Part shown: piece after piece, positions 9,801 to 13,717 of the stretch
How positions within the stretch are numbered: position 1 is the stretch's first letter
Layout of the letters: the number at the start of each line of letters is the position of its first letter
Assembly (NCBI GenBank): GCA_041941305.1
Contig: JBGTQJ010000107.1
Location: 1-15,416 of the forward strand
Direction of reading: 5' to 3'
Length of the DNA: 15,416 nucleotides
Source of the DNA: JANSWP01 sp041941305
GTDB lineage: Bacteria > Bacteroidota > Bacteroidia > Chitinophagales > Saprospiraceae
Made by a program: the position numbers and the translations under genes
Notes under the pieces: generated by a model
Databases searched by the model: none
What the model was told of the DNA's origin: nothing
What the model saw: only the letters and a program-made list of their open reading frames with translations

Positions 9801-10486
9801 CCAGAAGGTTTCAGAACATCCAGGTCGTGGATATTACCAGTTCCTGATATCGATTGATCTGAGGTTCCTAATAACTCGATGTTAGGGGTATTTGCTGGAG
9901 TACTCCAAGCATAATAATTATCATCTGTGACAATATCACCTGAAACCTGAATAACTTCATTTTGATTTAAAGCTCTCAATCCCCCTGAAGCTGTAATGGT
10001 CAAATTTCCAGTTATAATATTTTCATCTAAAGTAATAAGCGCCGTGGTATTAAAAGTCAAACTATTTACAGTTGCTGCTACATCCACAGTACAACCAGCA
10101 GCTGAAACCCCCGAATCAAATACCACATCATCGCTATTTGTAGGCACTGTACCAGAATCCCAATTTAATGGATCACTCCAAATCGCTGTGCTATTACCAT
10201 TCGTCCATGTTATTGTCGCAACCATGAGTTTCGCTTTTGTTTGTTTGTGAAATTGATGCAATGGCACATCCAATTCAACTTCTTTTTGAATATCAAGCTT
10301 ATCCGAAAAAGCATTGTTACAGACAACATTCGTCTCCATCACATAATCTATCCGAGCTGCTTCCATTCGACTATTCCCACAAAACAGCAATAGGATACCT
10401 GCAAGTACCGGCAATCGAAAAAAGGTCTTTTGGGCATTCAAAAGGCAAGATGTGTTTGTTGTCATTGTCTTGTAGAAATAGTTCAT
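1..10486 (-). CDS. giant modular surface protein (adhesin-like), N-terminal 3,495 codons, 3' end outside window
   Basis: The minus frame is open from the ATG at 10486-10484 to the window edge; all in-frame triplets were read and none is a stop. The N terminus (MNYFYKTMTT...) has a basic stretch and a hydrophobic core (LPVLAGILLLF, residues about 26-36), consistent with a Sec signal peptide. Domains in order, approximate residues: beta-strand-rich array with 134-residue period, 139-774; solenoid closing domain, 775-933; choice-of-anchor D (CADD) 934-1055; LamG 1062-1285; two CADD 1288-1540; two beta-solenoid modules 1541-2260; CADD 2262-2385; LamG 2387-2605; CADD 2609-2728; LamG 2730-2960; two CADD 2962-3208; a third solenoid module from 3210 to the edge. 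CADD units carry Asp-rich DGDT...DDTDFG motifs and end in (Y)DFAIQGTG; LamG units carry MDE(I/V)RVWNVART. By analogy with families of this architecture it is probably exported and adhesive or carbohydrate-binding; no catalytic motif was recognised. A type IX sorting domain may lie beyond the window. Confidence 0.93.
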   Translation of the reverse strand, partial: MNYFYKTMTTNTSCLLNAQKTFFRLPVLAGILLLFCGNSRMEAARIDYVMETNVVCNNAFSDKLDIQKEVELDVPLHQFHKQTKAKLMVATITWTNGNSTAIWSDPLNWDSGTVPTNSDDVVFDSGVSAAGCTVDVAATVNSLTFNTTALITLDENIITGNLTITASGGLRALNQNEVIQVSGDIVTDDNYYAWSTPANTPNIELLGTSDQSISGTGNIHDLDVLKPSGDVLMKDELNFSNGTLTGSGLLKNDGGILVFTHGYTYAFTGTVDEVEFNVTGSSAVILDEDLVLNGDLTITSAYQIRALDGDEVIKLYTDLVINDDFYLYSTPASTPNIQLLGTSDQSISGTGNVHDLDVLKPSGDVLMKDELNFSNGTLTGSGLLKNDGGILVFTHGYTYAFTGTVDEVEFNVTGTSAVILDEDLVLNGDLTITSAYQIRALDGDEVIKLYTNLVINDDFYLYSTPANTPNIQLLGTADQSISGTGNVHDLDVLKPSGDVLMKDELNFSNGTLTGSGLLKNDGGILVFTHGYTYAFTGTVDEVEFNVTGSSAVILDEDLVLNGDLTITSAYQIRALGGDEVIKLYTNLVINDDFYLYSTPASTPNIQLLGTADQSISGTGNVHDLDVLKPSGDVLMKDDLNFSNGTLTGSGLLKNDGGILVIADAHTYAFTGTVDEVEFNTASLVTLDEDLVLNGDLTITNSGGIRALGQDESIQVPANVSIDDNSYLWSTSANTADIKFVGTGNQTVSGSGTLHDLAWAKPSGDLIFNSFPLNFNYVELSSEIWEMNETITTSGGFFVEGGTLKGTGTINGNFTANGGTTNVGASPGCMTINGNATFNSGATYEVDIDGNTACSNYDQMVVNGSVTISGATLSGTTTTAPGNAITIIDNDNFDGVGGTLFNGATEGSIVTLGGEDYSISYVGDSGNDVTLAVAIVEMDVQGGTPLVSIPDGDTSPQFDDDTDFGYIELSNTTSKTFTIENLGTLDLDLNGSPIVDITGAHPGDFTVTANPSTPVTGGTTTTFTIEFAPAALGLRTATVSIDNNDPDENPYDFAIQGTGITIEPGLDFDGSNDYLEIAHDATISLTTQATWECWLYLHTSTTQNFFEKTSIWNQDGYYINKFGNNIYYTQSSSGSLTQTIGSVLPINTWFHLAITKNSSTVTIYIDGQLDATSSNHPASIITNSSSFVIGGWDNLSQFTNGVMDEVRVWNVARTQTEIQNNMNCDVSQQANLVAYYRFNQGTPNGNNTGLTAYDYSGNNNCGIFQNFALTGTSSNYVDGNIGSCNAISVVEPEIDVQGGTPLTSIPDGDTTPQVADDTDFGSVNVNVAKEHTFTIENTGTSDLDIDAINITGTNNSEFVVSGITLPATVTPSNTTTFKVTFTPTAAGLRTATVEIENNDCDEDPYDFAIQGTGAEPEIDVQGNGTSIADGDTSPSTTDDTDFSCGVNGTAYTHTFTIENTGLGSLTIPVNGITVNSDVGTVFTLGTVSQTLPHTLAQNETMTFDVTFTPNAGNNTVFDGDVVIDNNDSDENPYNFDIKGQGVDGITFDGSVDDDWTIADNWCGNDGYPAPMSGNLFITDDIIIAANCQMSNYTASSRILILEDLTINTGITWDLNPPSINDHLEFGGYSQGDVFTNDGTLNIEKGLGGATYFYMNSTNNGTISTNRNSIIQKNTFINNGTLTTTSDAYIHMYDNASLTNNSNFTVNGGLWIIQSSTFDNTAPNGVLTIQGSNNNFGLNGGTLTNSNTMTIESTGKFNTTPTSLGSSMFTNSGTLTVDGEFTVNTATFTNTGTIKGTGTIVASGATDIGGTVQPGASVGILKTTNNIEFSGNIDIEISGRGDGCTGGVAGMDFDQISSTNSATITVGSATVDFDFGSFTPTNGDNYTVFSTSGTVSGTPTIGTVSGGITMVYDGNGVFSVSAGGNSSTKTFEGTVDSDWGNSNNWCPANYPGSCSGSDYLINDDFIIAADANMSTFNPGCSGTNFRTYGNVTVNAGTTWDINSPNINYWNPNGTGGAVLTFDGDVNVVGISHIDAGNAATININGTFTSDAYINSYASSAYTIGSSGSYSGPGTWDLFPGGSLINNGSYTATASVSWEEGGSVTNNAFGTLVLNANTLLPTNANFTNLGIIKGTGPLVSNGGTSIIGGTIQPGGSVGILQTTNNIEFNGNIDIEITGHGDGGCTIGTAGVDFDQISSTNSSTITIGSSTVDFDFGSFTPDNGDTYTIFSSGGSISGTPTIGTVSGGITMAYDGNGVFSVVSGGNTLPEILVEGNSTEIVDGDTTPDTADDTDFGLVSTSGSDVHTFTIENNGTATLNINTISVTGTNSSDFAVSGITPPTTVSANNSTTFTVTFTPGATGLRTATININNDDCNENPYDFAIQGTGAEPGAALDFDGSNDHIPIGAPLTAGSSYTKEAWIYYTGGHNIISSLGNPFWVNHSGNLSAGNNGVISVVTSPNLIPTNTWIHVAVTYDATSTTMELYENGQLVASSNTAPTYGAGINEIIGDNGNSFFFQGKIDEVRIWSVARSCAEIINAKDCELSGSESNLIAYYQFNQGFAGQNNSGVTTLDDLTSNNNDGTLNNFALSGNTSNWISPGGVTSGNTCPALSFPEILVEGNSTEIVDGDTTPDTGDDTDFGNVSTAGSKEHTFTIKNTGTDVLDIDAINITGANSSDFTVSGITPPTTVSGNSSTSFKVTFTPGATGLRTATVEIENNDCDEDPYDFAIQGTGFDPEPGLDFDGSNDYIQVAHDDSYDVTTQATWECWFKIGSGASQTFFDKMTFYNQNGYYINKFGGLIYYSQGSGGSLTQTVGPSLPTNVWTHLAITKNGSTVTIYLDGQQVAQTSNHPASIVTNSADFIIGVQENSGGFGQYLDGIMDEIRVWNVARTQTEIQDNMNCDVTQQTNLVAYYRFNQGTPNGNNTGLTAYDYSGNNNCGIFQNFALMGTSSNYVDGNVGSCNAISIVEPEIDVQGGSPLTSIPDGDTSPQTDDDTDFGSLNVNTSVEHTFTIENTGTDDLDIDAINITGTNSSEFVVSGITLPATVTPSSITTFKVTFTPTAGGLRTATVEIENNDCDERLYDFAIQGTGTEPEIDVQGNGTSIADGDTTPDTADDTDFSCGVNGIPYTHTFTIENTGIGDLTIPANGITVNSDVASVFTLGTISQTLPHTLAQNETLTFDVIFTPNAGNNTVFDGDVVVDNDDSDENPYNFDIQGTGVSVYTFEGTVDTDWMNDANWCPEGEVDMDNHGQIMNKDVVFAGNVDMTNYAPPSNPGNLSWFNSDWVVNSGVTWDINFNNGSGGAIMSTGSTLENNGIINWTGNLSGGFYDGTFDNNGTMNFNGNNNYFRDIFINDGTVNIAKRFIANVAAVGGNLANITNNGTWNLNGSGQTSSMLSGSTITNDGIWNIASGHTLTQNGTSTMTNGASGTLIVDGMLNIPSTFTSLGVIKGTGTLVSNGGSSIVGGTVQPGASVGILKSTNNIEFNGNIDIEITGPGDSG
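858..2300 (-). repeat. LamG-CADD-CADD module, copy 2
   Basis: Second copy of the LamG - CADD type A - CADD type B module. LamG occupies about 1605-2298 (GLDFDGSNDY at its start, MDEIRVWNVARTQTEI near its end), CADD type A 1234-1602 and CADD type B 858-1231. The second half of the LamG and both CADD units are nearly the same protein as copy 1. The first half of the LamG differs much more, mainly in predicted loops. Confidence 0.85.
2670..3330 (-). other. middle LamG domain (protein region of the giant gene)
   Basis: The translation starts ALDFDGSNDHIPIG and ends around KIDEVRIWSVARSCAEI, then LIAYYQFNQGFAGQNNSG. These are the recognisable start and end signatures of a concanavalin-A-like LamG domain. 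It is the most diverged of the three LamG domains in the gene and is flanked on both sides by type C CADD units (EILVEGNSTEIVDGDT) at 3334-3702 and 2302-2661. Such domains often bind glycans or matrix proteins; its ligand is unknown. Confidence 0.85.
3703..4704 (-). other. beta-solenoid module 2 (protein region of the giant gene)
   Basis: It opens with FEGTVDSDWGNSNNWCP and closes with a cap at 3708-4056 that is highly similar to the cap of the preceding module (offset about 1,014-1,017 bases; for example both share CCCCATTGCCATCATAA on the plus strand at 3727 and 4744). The rungs between entry motif and cap are not clearly alignable with module 1, so entry and cap are conserved while the solenoid body varies. 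Confidence 0.7.
4705..5868 (-). other. beta-solenoid module 1 (protein region of the giant gene)
   Basis: It opens with FDGSVDDDWTIADNWCG, the same D-W...N-W entry motif that begins the other solenoid modules. It continues with many short rungs rich in TNNGT, NNGTL and TNSGT, and closes with a conserved cap (4722-5070) reading GTVQPGASVGILKTTNNIEF ... DFDQISSTNS ... VDFDFGSFTPTNGD ... MVYDGNGVFSV. The shape suggests a right-handed beta-helix ended by a globular or beta-sandwich cap. Confidence 0.7.
5870..7305 (-). repeat. LamG-CADD-CADD module, copy 1
   Basis: This stretch encodes LamG (about 6630-7305), CADD type A (6250-6623) and CADD type B (5868-6249). It matches the module at 858-2300 domain for domain; the shared landmark AGAGCC before the EPEIDVQGG linker lies at 6641 here and at 1619 there, an offset of 5,022 bases. 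The DNA differs at many third codon positions while the protein stays close, so this is an older duplication kept under protein-level constraint. Confidence 0.85.
7690..8164 (-). other. beta-solenoid closing domain (protein region of the giant gene)
   Basis: The translation after the repeat array has the order GGTLKGTGTINGNFTANGG, VGASPGCMTINGNATFNSG, YEVDIDG, YDQMVVNGSVTISGATLSG, followed by an AITIIDNDNFDG-like stretch. This succession (solenoid rungs, then a 'YDQ(L/M)VV.G.V...GATL' cap) is typical of the C-terminal part of beta-helical passenger-like domains in surface proteins. It links the repeat array to the first CADD unit. Family assignment is by pattern recognition only. Confidence 0.6.
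8165..10070 (-). repeat. 402-bp tandem repeat array inside the giant gene
   Basis: A landmark reading (G)ATTGATCTG on the plus strand (Asp-Gln-Ser codons on the coding strand; diverged in the last copy) falls at 8250, 8646, 9048, 9450 and 9852, giving spacings of 396, 402, 402 and 402 bases. Each unit encodes about 134 residues with the landmarks LLGT(S/A)DQSISGTGN, LKPSGDVLMKDELNFSNG, TGSGLLKNDGG, YAFTGTVDEVEFN and LDEDLVLNGDLTIT. The three central units are nearly identical in DNA; the two outer units are more diverged, especially at the outer ends of the array. Every spacing is a multiple of three, so unit gain or loss keeps the frame. The Gly/Asn/Asp-rich, alternating beta pattern suggests a beta-solenoid stalk. 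Confidence 0.92.
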
Positions 10487-10500
10487 ATTGTTTTGGTTTT

Positions 10501-10505
10501 CCTCC
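10501..10505 (-). promoter_or_regulatory. Shine-Dalgarno-like GGAGG before the giant gene
   Basis: On the minus strand GGAGG is followed by 14 bases and then the ATG at 10486. The spacing is longer than the usual 5-9 bases, and Bacteroidota often do not rely on Shine-Dalgarno pairing, so its role is uncertain. It still favours this ATG over the next in-frame ATG at 10465, which would shorten the basic region before the signal-peptide core. Confidence 0.35.
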
Positions 10506-10616
10506 GAAACCAATCGGAATTTTCTTTTGGTTTATTGGGGTGTTTTTTTTCCCCTTTAATCCCCATCCATAGTGGGATTTTCACTTACTCAATTCCATTT
10601 TTTTTAATTAAAATTT

Positions 10617-10689
10617 AAATGAAAATCAAAATGAAAAAGCTAAATATTCCTGAAGCACATTTGATGATTTTTAATTTTCATTTTCATTT
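10617..10689 (-). terminator. AT-rich inverted repeat just after the 868-aa gene
   Basis: Two 21-base arms (10617-10637 and 10669-10689) are complementary with two mismatches, separated by 31 bases. The repeat starts 2 bases after the stop codon of the 868-aa gene. The stem is almost all A-T and has no clean GC core, so it is an atypical terminator; it may instead be an mRNA-end or regulatory hairpin. Confidence 0.3.
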
Positions 10690-10691
10690 CT

Positions 10692-13298
10692 TCAATCGAT
10701 CATCACAGACTTCACAGGGCTCATTTGCCCATCCAGTCCATTACTGAGTCGTATTTGCACAGCATAATTGTACAAGACCCTTGGAATCAATCCCTCGGCA
10801 TCATTATATGTTGGGCTGGCAGATTGAATTTGATCATGATATTCGACGTTTTCGGCACTTTTGGATTTTAGAATGACGAAGTCATAAGTTACACCAGGAG
10901 GCAATATGCCAGCAGGAGGTTCAAATGACCAGGAGAGCGAAACAGATTGTTGATCTTTAGAGATTTGTGCTGTAAGGTTGTCTATTTTTAGTTCAGAGGG
11001 ATCGATGCTGCGTTTGCTTGAAGATTCCAGTGTAAATTCAGATTGATTACCGCTGTCATCTTCAGCCAGCATTTTGTATTCATAAATCACATCGTAAACG
11101 GCGGAGGTATCCATAAATACACTATCTGACTCAGAAGTGACCATGCTCACCAGTTCCCATTCTTCATCCGAATTGTAAACTCTTCTGTAAATATGATAGG
11201 ACATCACATCCTCGCTGGGGCTTCGTTCCCATGAAATGCTGATACCCCGGCTGGTTCCTTCAGGCTGAAACTGGAATGGCATAATAGGTGGCACCTTATC
11301 AGGTCTCTTCAATTCCAGAATTTCAGAAGGGACTCCCCTATTACTTAACAAGTCCTCGGAAGCCACCATGTAATAGATGGATTTGTTGAGGCTCTTGTCA
11401 TCAATGAAATATTCATAAGCATTCTCCACTATCATATCCCCATGGATAGGACTAAACTCATCTGTAGGGTCATTGGCGAAATAAATCCAGTAGCCACCAA
11501 TGTCTTTGGCTGTACTATGCTCCCAATACAAGGTAACTTTTCCATCATCGCCGATAAATCCACCAAAACCTTCTGGAGGAGGGGGCGCCGTCAAATCGGG
11601 AACATGCACGTAATAAGGTTCAGATTCATTGGCATTACCAGACTCATCCTGAACTAAAATTCTAAAATAGTGAGCGCGATCACCTGAGATGGTATCGCTT
11701 TCAAATGTATATTCTGTAGCATCTGCTGAAAGTGCTACCTGTGTCAAGGTGTCAAAATTGCCCGTTCTATCTTTTCCCAATAAAATCCAATAGCCAGCAA
11801 AATCATCGGGTATTTCTGCCGGCGTCCATTTAATGGTAATTTTTCCTTCTTCTTTGAAGTACTCCCCTTCTTCAATTTTTGGAGGATCTGGTGGCGTGAG
11901 GTCAATTCCTACACCTTCTACAGTTGCCCCTTCACTCAATTCACCAAAACTATCATATCCCTTCAGGCGATAATAGAACTTTTTGTTATTGACTCCAATG
12001 GAATCCACGAAATCAAATATTTCAAGCGGAATATCTTTTGTTTCTAAAAATACGATGGGTTTATCCGTCAGCTTTTTCCAGTTATTGCCATCTTCTGAAC
12101 GCTCCAGTTCATAGCTGCTATAATTGCGTTCGTTACTTTTTGCCCATGAAAGTTGCAATACCTTGTCTCCTGCATCGAGTGTCAATCCTTCGGGTGGCTC
12201 AGGGGGTACGTAAGTATTTTCAATGCCGATGGAGGCATGACTCAAAAAATTTGGAGTAGTTTCCGTTTTGATGATATAGGTATAAAATACATCCTTTTCC
12301 ACATCTCTATCTACAAAGCGCATCCCCAGAATATCGGCTGCCAATTGAGAGCGTTCTGCTGCATACAATGAAAATCCGAAGCGATTTTCCTCTAATGCGG
12401 CTTTTTCATAAAAGTTGGTAGCAACAGCTCCTTTTGGTGGAAATAGATTGGAAGCTGCCAATAATGCAAAACTATCGTGTTCAATGGCGGGAGTTATTTG
12501 ATCTTGTGTCCAGGGTTTAACCAGTGCGATTTCTACTTTGTTTCCATCTTGATCAAACCTTTCAATTGAATAACCATCTCTTTTGGTATCTCTAAACAAT
12601 TGCAGGGTATTAGGTCCCCATCGAAGTACAATGCTATCGCCATATGCTCTTGCCGTGCCCACTATTTGAGGGAATACATAATTTTTCTTTTCAGGAGACA
12701 TATCAGACAAGGACTGGTCATTTGGGAAGGTATATTTGATACCAACTCCTTCAGGACTGGTGATTTTGAAAGGTTCACCTGCCGTTATTTCTAAGGAGTT
12801 GTTTAAATCTGTTCCGATACCTGTAATCGAATATCTGTATGTTTTTCCCTCCGTTACCAAAGAATCCATCACCCCACAACCCACTGCTACTGCCACAGTT
12901 GGATAGTATTCAGCTTCATGTAAAATATAATTGTAGCGCATTGAATTCGCATCCAGTAAACTTTTGTCTTCAAACTGAAAAGTGGTATCATGCAATAATG
13001 CACCAATCACTTCCATCATTCCTCCAATCTGAGTTTTATTTTCAGCAAACCAAAAAGTGTCTTTTGGCAATAGTTTTTCTTCCAAAACAACGGTGGGACC
13101 ATCGGGTAATTCCTGTCGCTCTACCCTATATCCAGTAGTCAACAATGAATCCCAAATTTCTGGGCTGAGCGGCTGCCACCGAATCACAATACCATCCGCA
13201 AAGGATTGCCCATTGATCAATAAAGTGTCTTGAGCTTTGGTGAGATGGATTCCCAATATGCAGAGAATTGCAATAAAGGTGATTTTCGTGTAGCTCAT
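10692..13298 (-). CDS. secreted protein with seven FN3-like domains
   Basis: 868 aa. I chose the ATG at 13298 because it begins MSYTKITFIAILCILGIHL with TKAQ-D next, a clear signal peptide; an upstream in-frame ATG at 13412 would bury it behind 38 residues. Domains: FN3-like with a long insertion at about 24-172 and again at 208-346, then five ordinary FN3-like domains at about 365-465, 467-567, 568-665, 668-770 and 770-866. They show the typical W in strand B, (Y/W)-I-(Y/L) in strand C and a Y-x-(Y/F)-x-(L/V) strand F (FYYRLKGYDSFG, HYFRILVQDESG). Linkers are Pro-rich (LTPPDPP, TAPPPPEG). No enzyme motif or C-terminal type IX sorting domain was recognised; it ends SPVKSVMID. The N-terminal 350 residues are homologous to those of the 518-aa neighbour. 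Probably an exported surface or matrix protein of unknown partner. Confidence 0.9.
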   Translation of the reverse strand: MSYTKITFIAILCILGIHLTKAQDTLLINGQSFADGIVIRWQPLSPEIWDSLLTTGYRVERQELPDGPTVVLEEKLLPKDTFWFAENKTQIGGMMEVIGALLHDTTFQFEDKSLLDANSMRYNYILHEAEYYPTVAVAVGCGVMDSLVTEGKTYRYSITGIGTDLNNSLEITAGEPFKITSPEGVGIKYTFPNDQSLSDMSPEKKNYVFPQIVGTARAYGDSIVLRWGPNTLQLFRDTKRDGYSIERFDQDGNKVEIALVKPWTQDQITPAIEHDSFALLAASNLFPPKGAVATNFYEKAALEENRFGFSLYAAERSQLAADILGMRFVDRDVEKDVFYTYIIKTETTPNFLSHASIGIENTYVPPEPPEGLTLDAGDKVLQLSWAKSNERNYSSYELERSEDGNNWKKLTDKPIVFLETKDIPLEIFDFVDSIGVNNKKFYYRLKGYDSFGELSEGATVEGVGIDLTPPDPPKIEEGEYFKEEGKITIKWTPAEIPDDFAGYWILLGKDRTGNFDTLTQVALSADATEYTFESDTISGDRAHYFRILVQDESGNANESEPYYVHVPDLTAPPPPEGFGGFIGDDGKVTLYWEHSTAKDIGGYWIYFANDPTDEFSPIHGDMIVENAYEYFIDDKSLNKSIYYMVASEDLLSNRGVPSEILELKRPDKVPPIMPFQFQPEGTSRGISISWERSPSEDVMSYHIYRRVYNSDEEWELVSMVTSESDSVFMDTSAVYDVIYEYKMLAEDDSGNQSEFTLESSSKRSIDPSELKIDNLTAQISKDQQSVSLSWSFEPPAGILPPGVTYDFVILKSKSAENVEYHDQIQSASPTYNDAEGLIPRVLYNYAVQIRLSNGLDGQMSPVKSVMID

Positions 13299-13431
13299 AT
13301 TTCTCAATTTAGATGCACCAGGAAGCAGAATTGCTCCTGTCTCCTGCTCATGTTTGTTTTCTGGTGCTAAAGATAGCAGGTGACATACAGGACAAACTGG
13401 ACATACTACCACGAGGATTCTGACATTTCTC

Positions 13432-13441
13432 CAAAAGCATA
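13432..13441 (-). promoter_or_regulatory. weak Bacteroidota-like -7 element
   Basis: Minus strand TATGCTTTTG resembles TAnnTTTG with one extra base; a TTG lies about 23 bases upstream. It is 134 bases before the chosen start of the 868-aa gene. The match is poor and is offered only as the best candidate in the spacer. Confidence 0.2.
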
Positions 13442-13508
13442 ATGTTATGAGCTGATTTTTATAGCAATTTCATCTTTTTATTCCAATTATAAATTATAAG
13501 GGTACAAT

Positions 13509-13532
13509 AAAAAAAACAGAGCTTTCGCAAGC
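13509..13532 (-). terminator. weak intrinsic-terminator-like hairpin with T8
   Basis: On the minus strand GCTT-GCGA-AAGC forms a 4-bp stem with a GNRA tetraloop, followed after four bases by eight consecutive T. The stem is very short for a rho-independent terminator. It is correctly placed downstream of the 518-aa gene. Confidence 0.3.
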
Positions 13533-13606
13533 ATACAGCCTACCAAAACTCCAAAAGAAATCCTGGTGAATTCCTTAAAAAATGGTTATGAATGAAACCC
13601 GAGAAC

Positions 13607-13645
13607 AACTTCACAGGCAGAGTCAGGAACACTGCTTCTGAAGTT
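13607..13645 (-). repeat. imperfect inverted repeat downstream of the 518-aa gene
   Basis: Arms of 14 bases (13607-13620 and 13632-13645) pair with two mismatches around an 11-base loop, 73 bases past the stop codon. No T-tract follows on the minus strand, so it does not look like a simple intrinsic terminator. Confidence 0.4.
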
Positions 13646-13717
13646 GATTATAAATACTGTTAAACATTTCAAGAATTTTCTGAAAGTCTCGGCACATCCT
13701 GTTCAGGATACGAATGC

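Larger units (their letters stand above)
10487..10691. other. 205-base intergenic spacer between the 868-aa gene and the giant gene
   Basis: It holds no gene. It contains an AT-rich inverted repeat directly after the upstream stop codon, a small imperfect hairpin with 6-base arms (10558-10563 and 10574-10579), A-tracts and the GGAGG site. I found no good match to the Bacteroidota -7 consensus TAnnTTTG on the minus strand, so whether the giant gene has its own promoter here is unresolved. Confidence 0.6.
13299..13717. other. 419-base intergenic region between the two FN3-like genes
   Basis: No convincing gene. Read on the minus strand it holds, in order, an imperfect hairpin (13645-13607), a short GNRA-type hairpin followed by eight T (13532-13509), an AT-rich stretch with two TATAATT copies around 13485-13500, a weak promoter-like TATGCTTTTG at 13441-13432, and a leader with a 7-base inverted repeat (13361-13367 and 13315-13321). 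The size and content suggest the downstream 868-aa gene can be transcribed separately. Confidence 0.5.

Noticed and set aside
8165..10070. CRISPR array or other noncoding repeat
   Set aside because: The 402-base units are coding, contiguous, in frame and have no short repeat/unique spacer structure.
10350..10486. Lipoprotein signal for the giant protein (LLLFCG near residue 37)
   Set aside because: Phe sits directly before the Cys, which does not fit the lipobox, so an ordinary Sec signal peptide is more likely.
10617..10689. Insertion-sequence terminal repeats
   Set aside because: Only 31 bases lie between the arms, there is no transposase and no target-site duplication was seen.
13299..13412. 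Upstream in-frame ATG at 13412 adding 38 residues (with a CPVCPVC stretch) to the 868-aa protein
   Set aside because: The addition would place a clear signal peptide internally; the ATG at 13298 gives a normal exported-protein start matching the paralogue.
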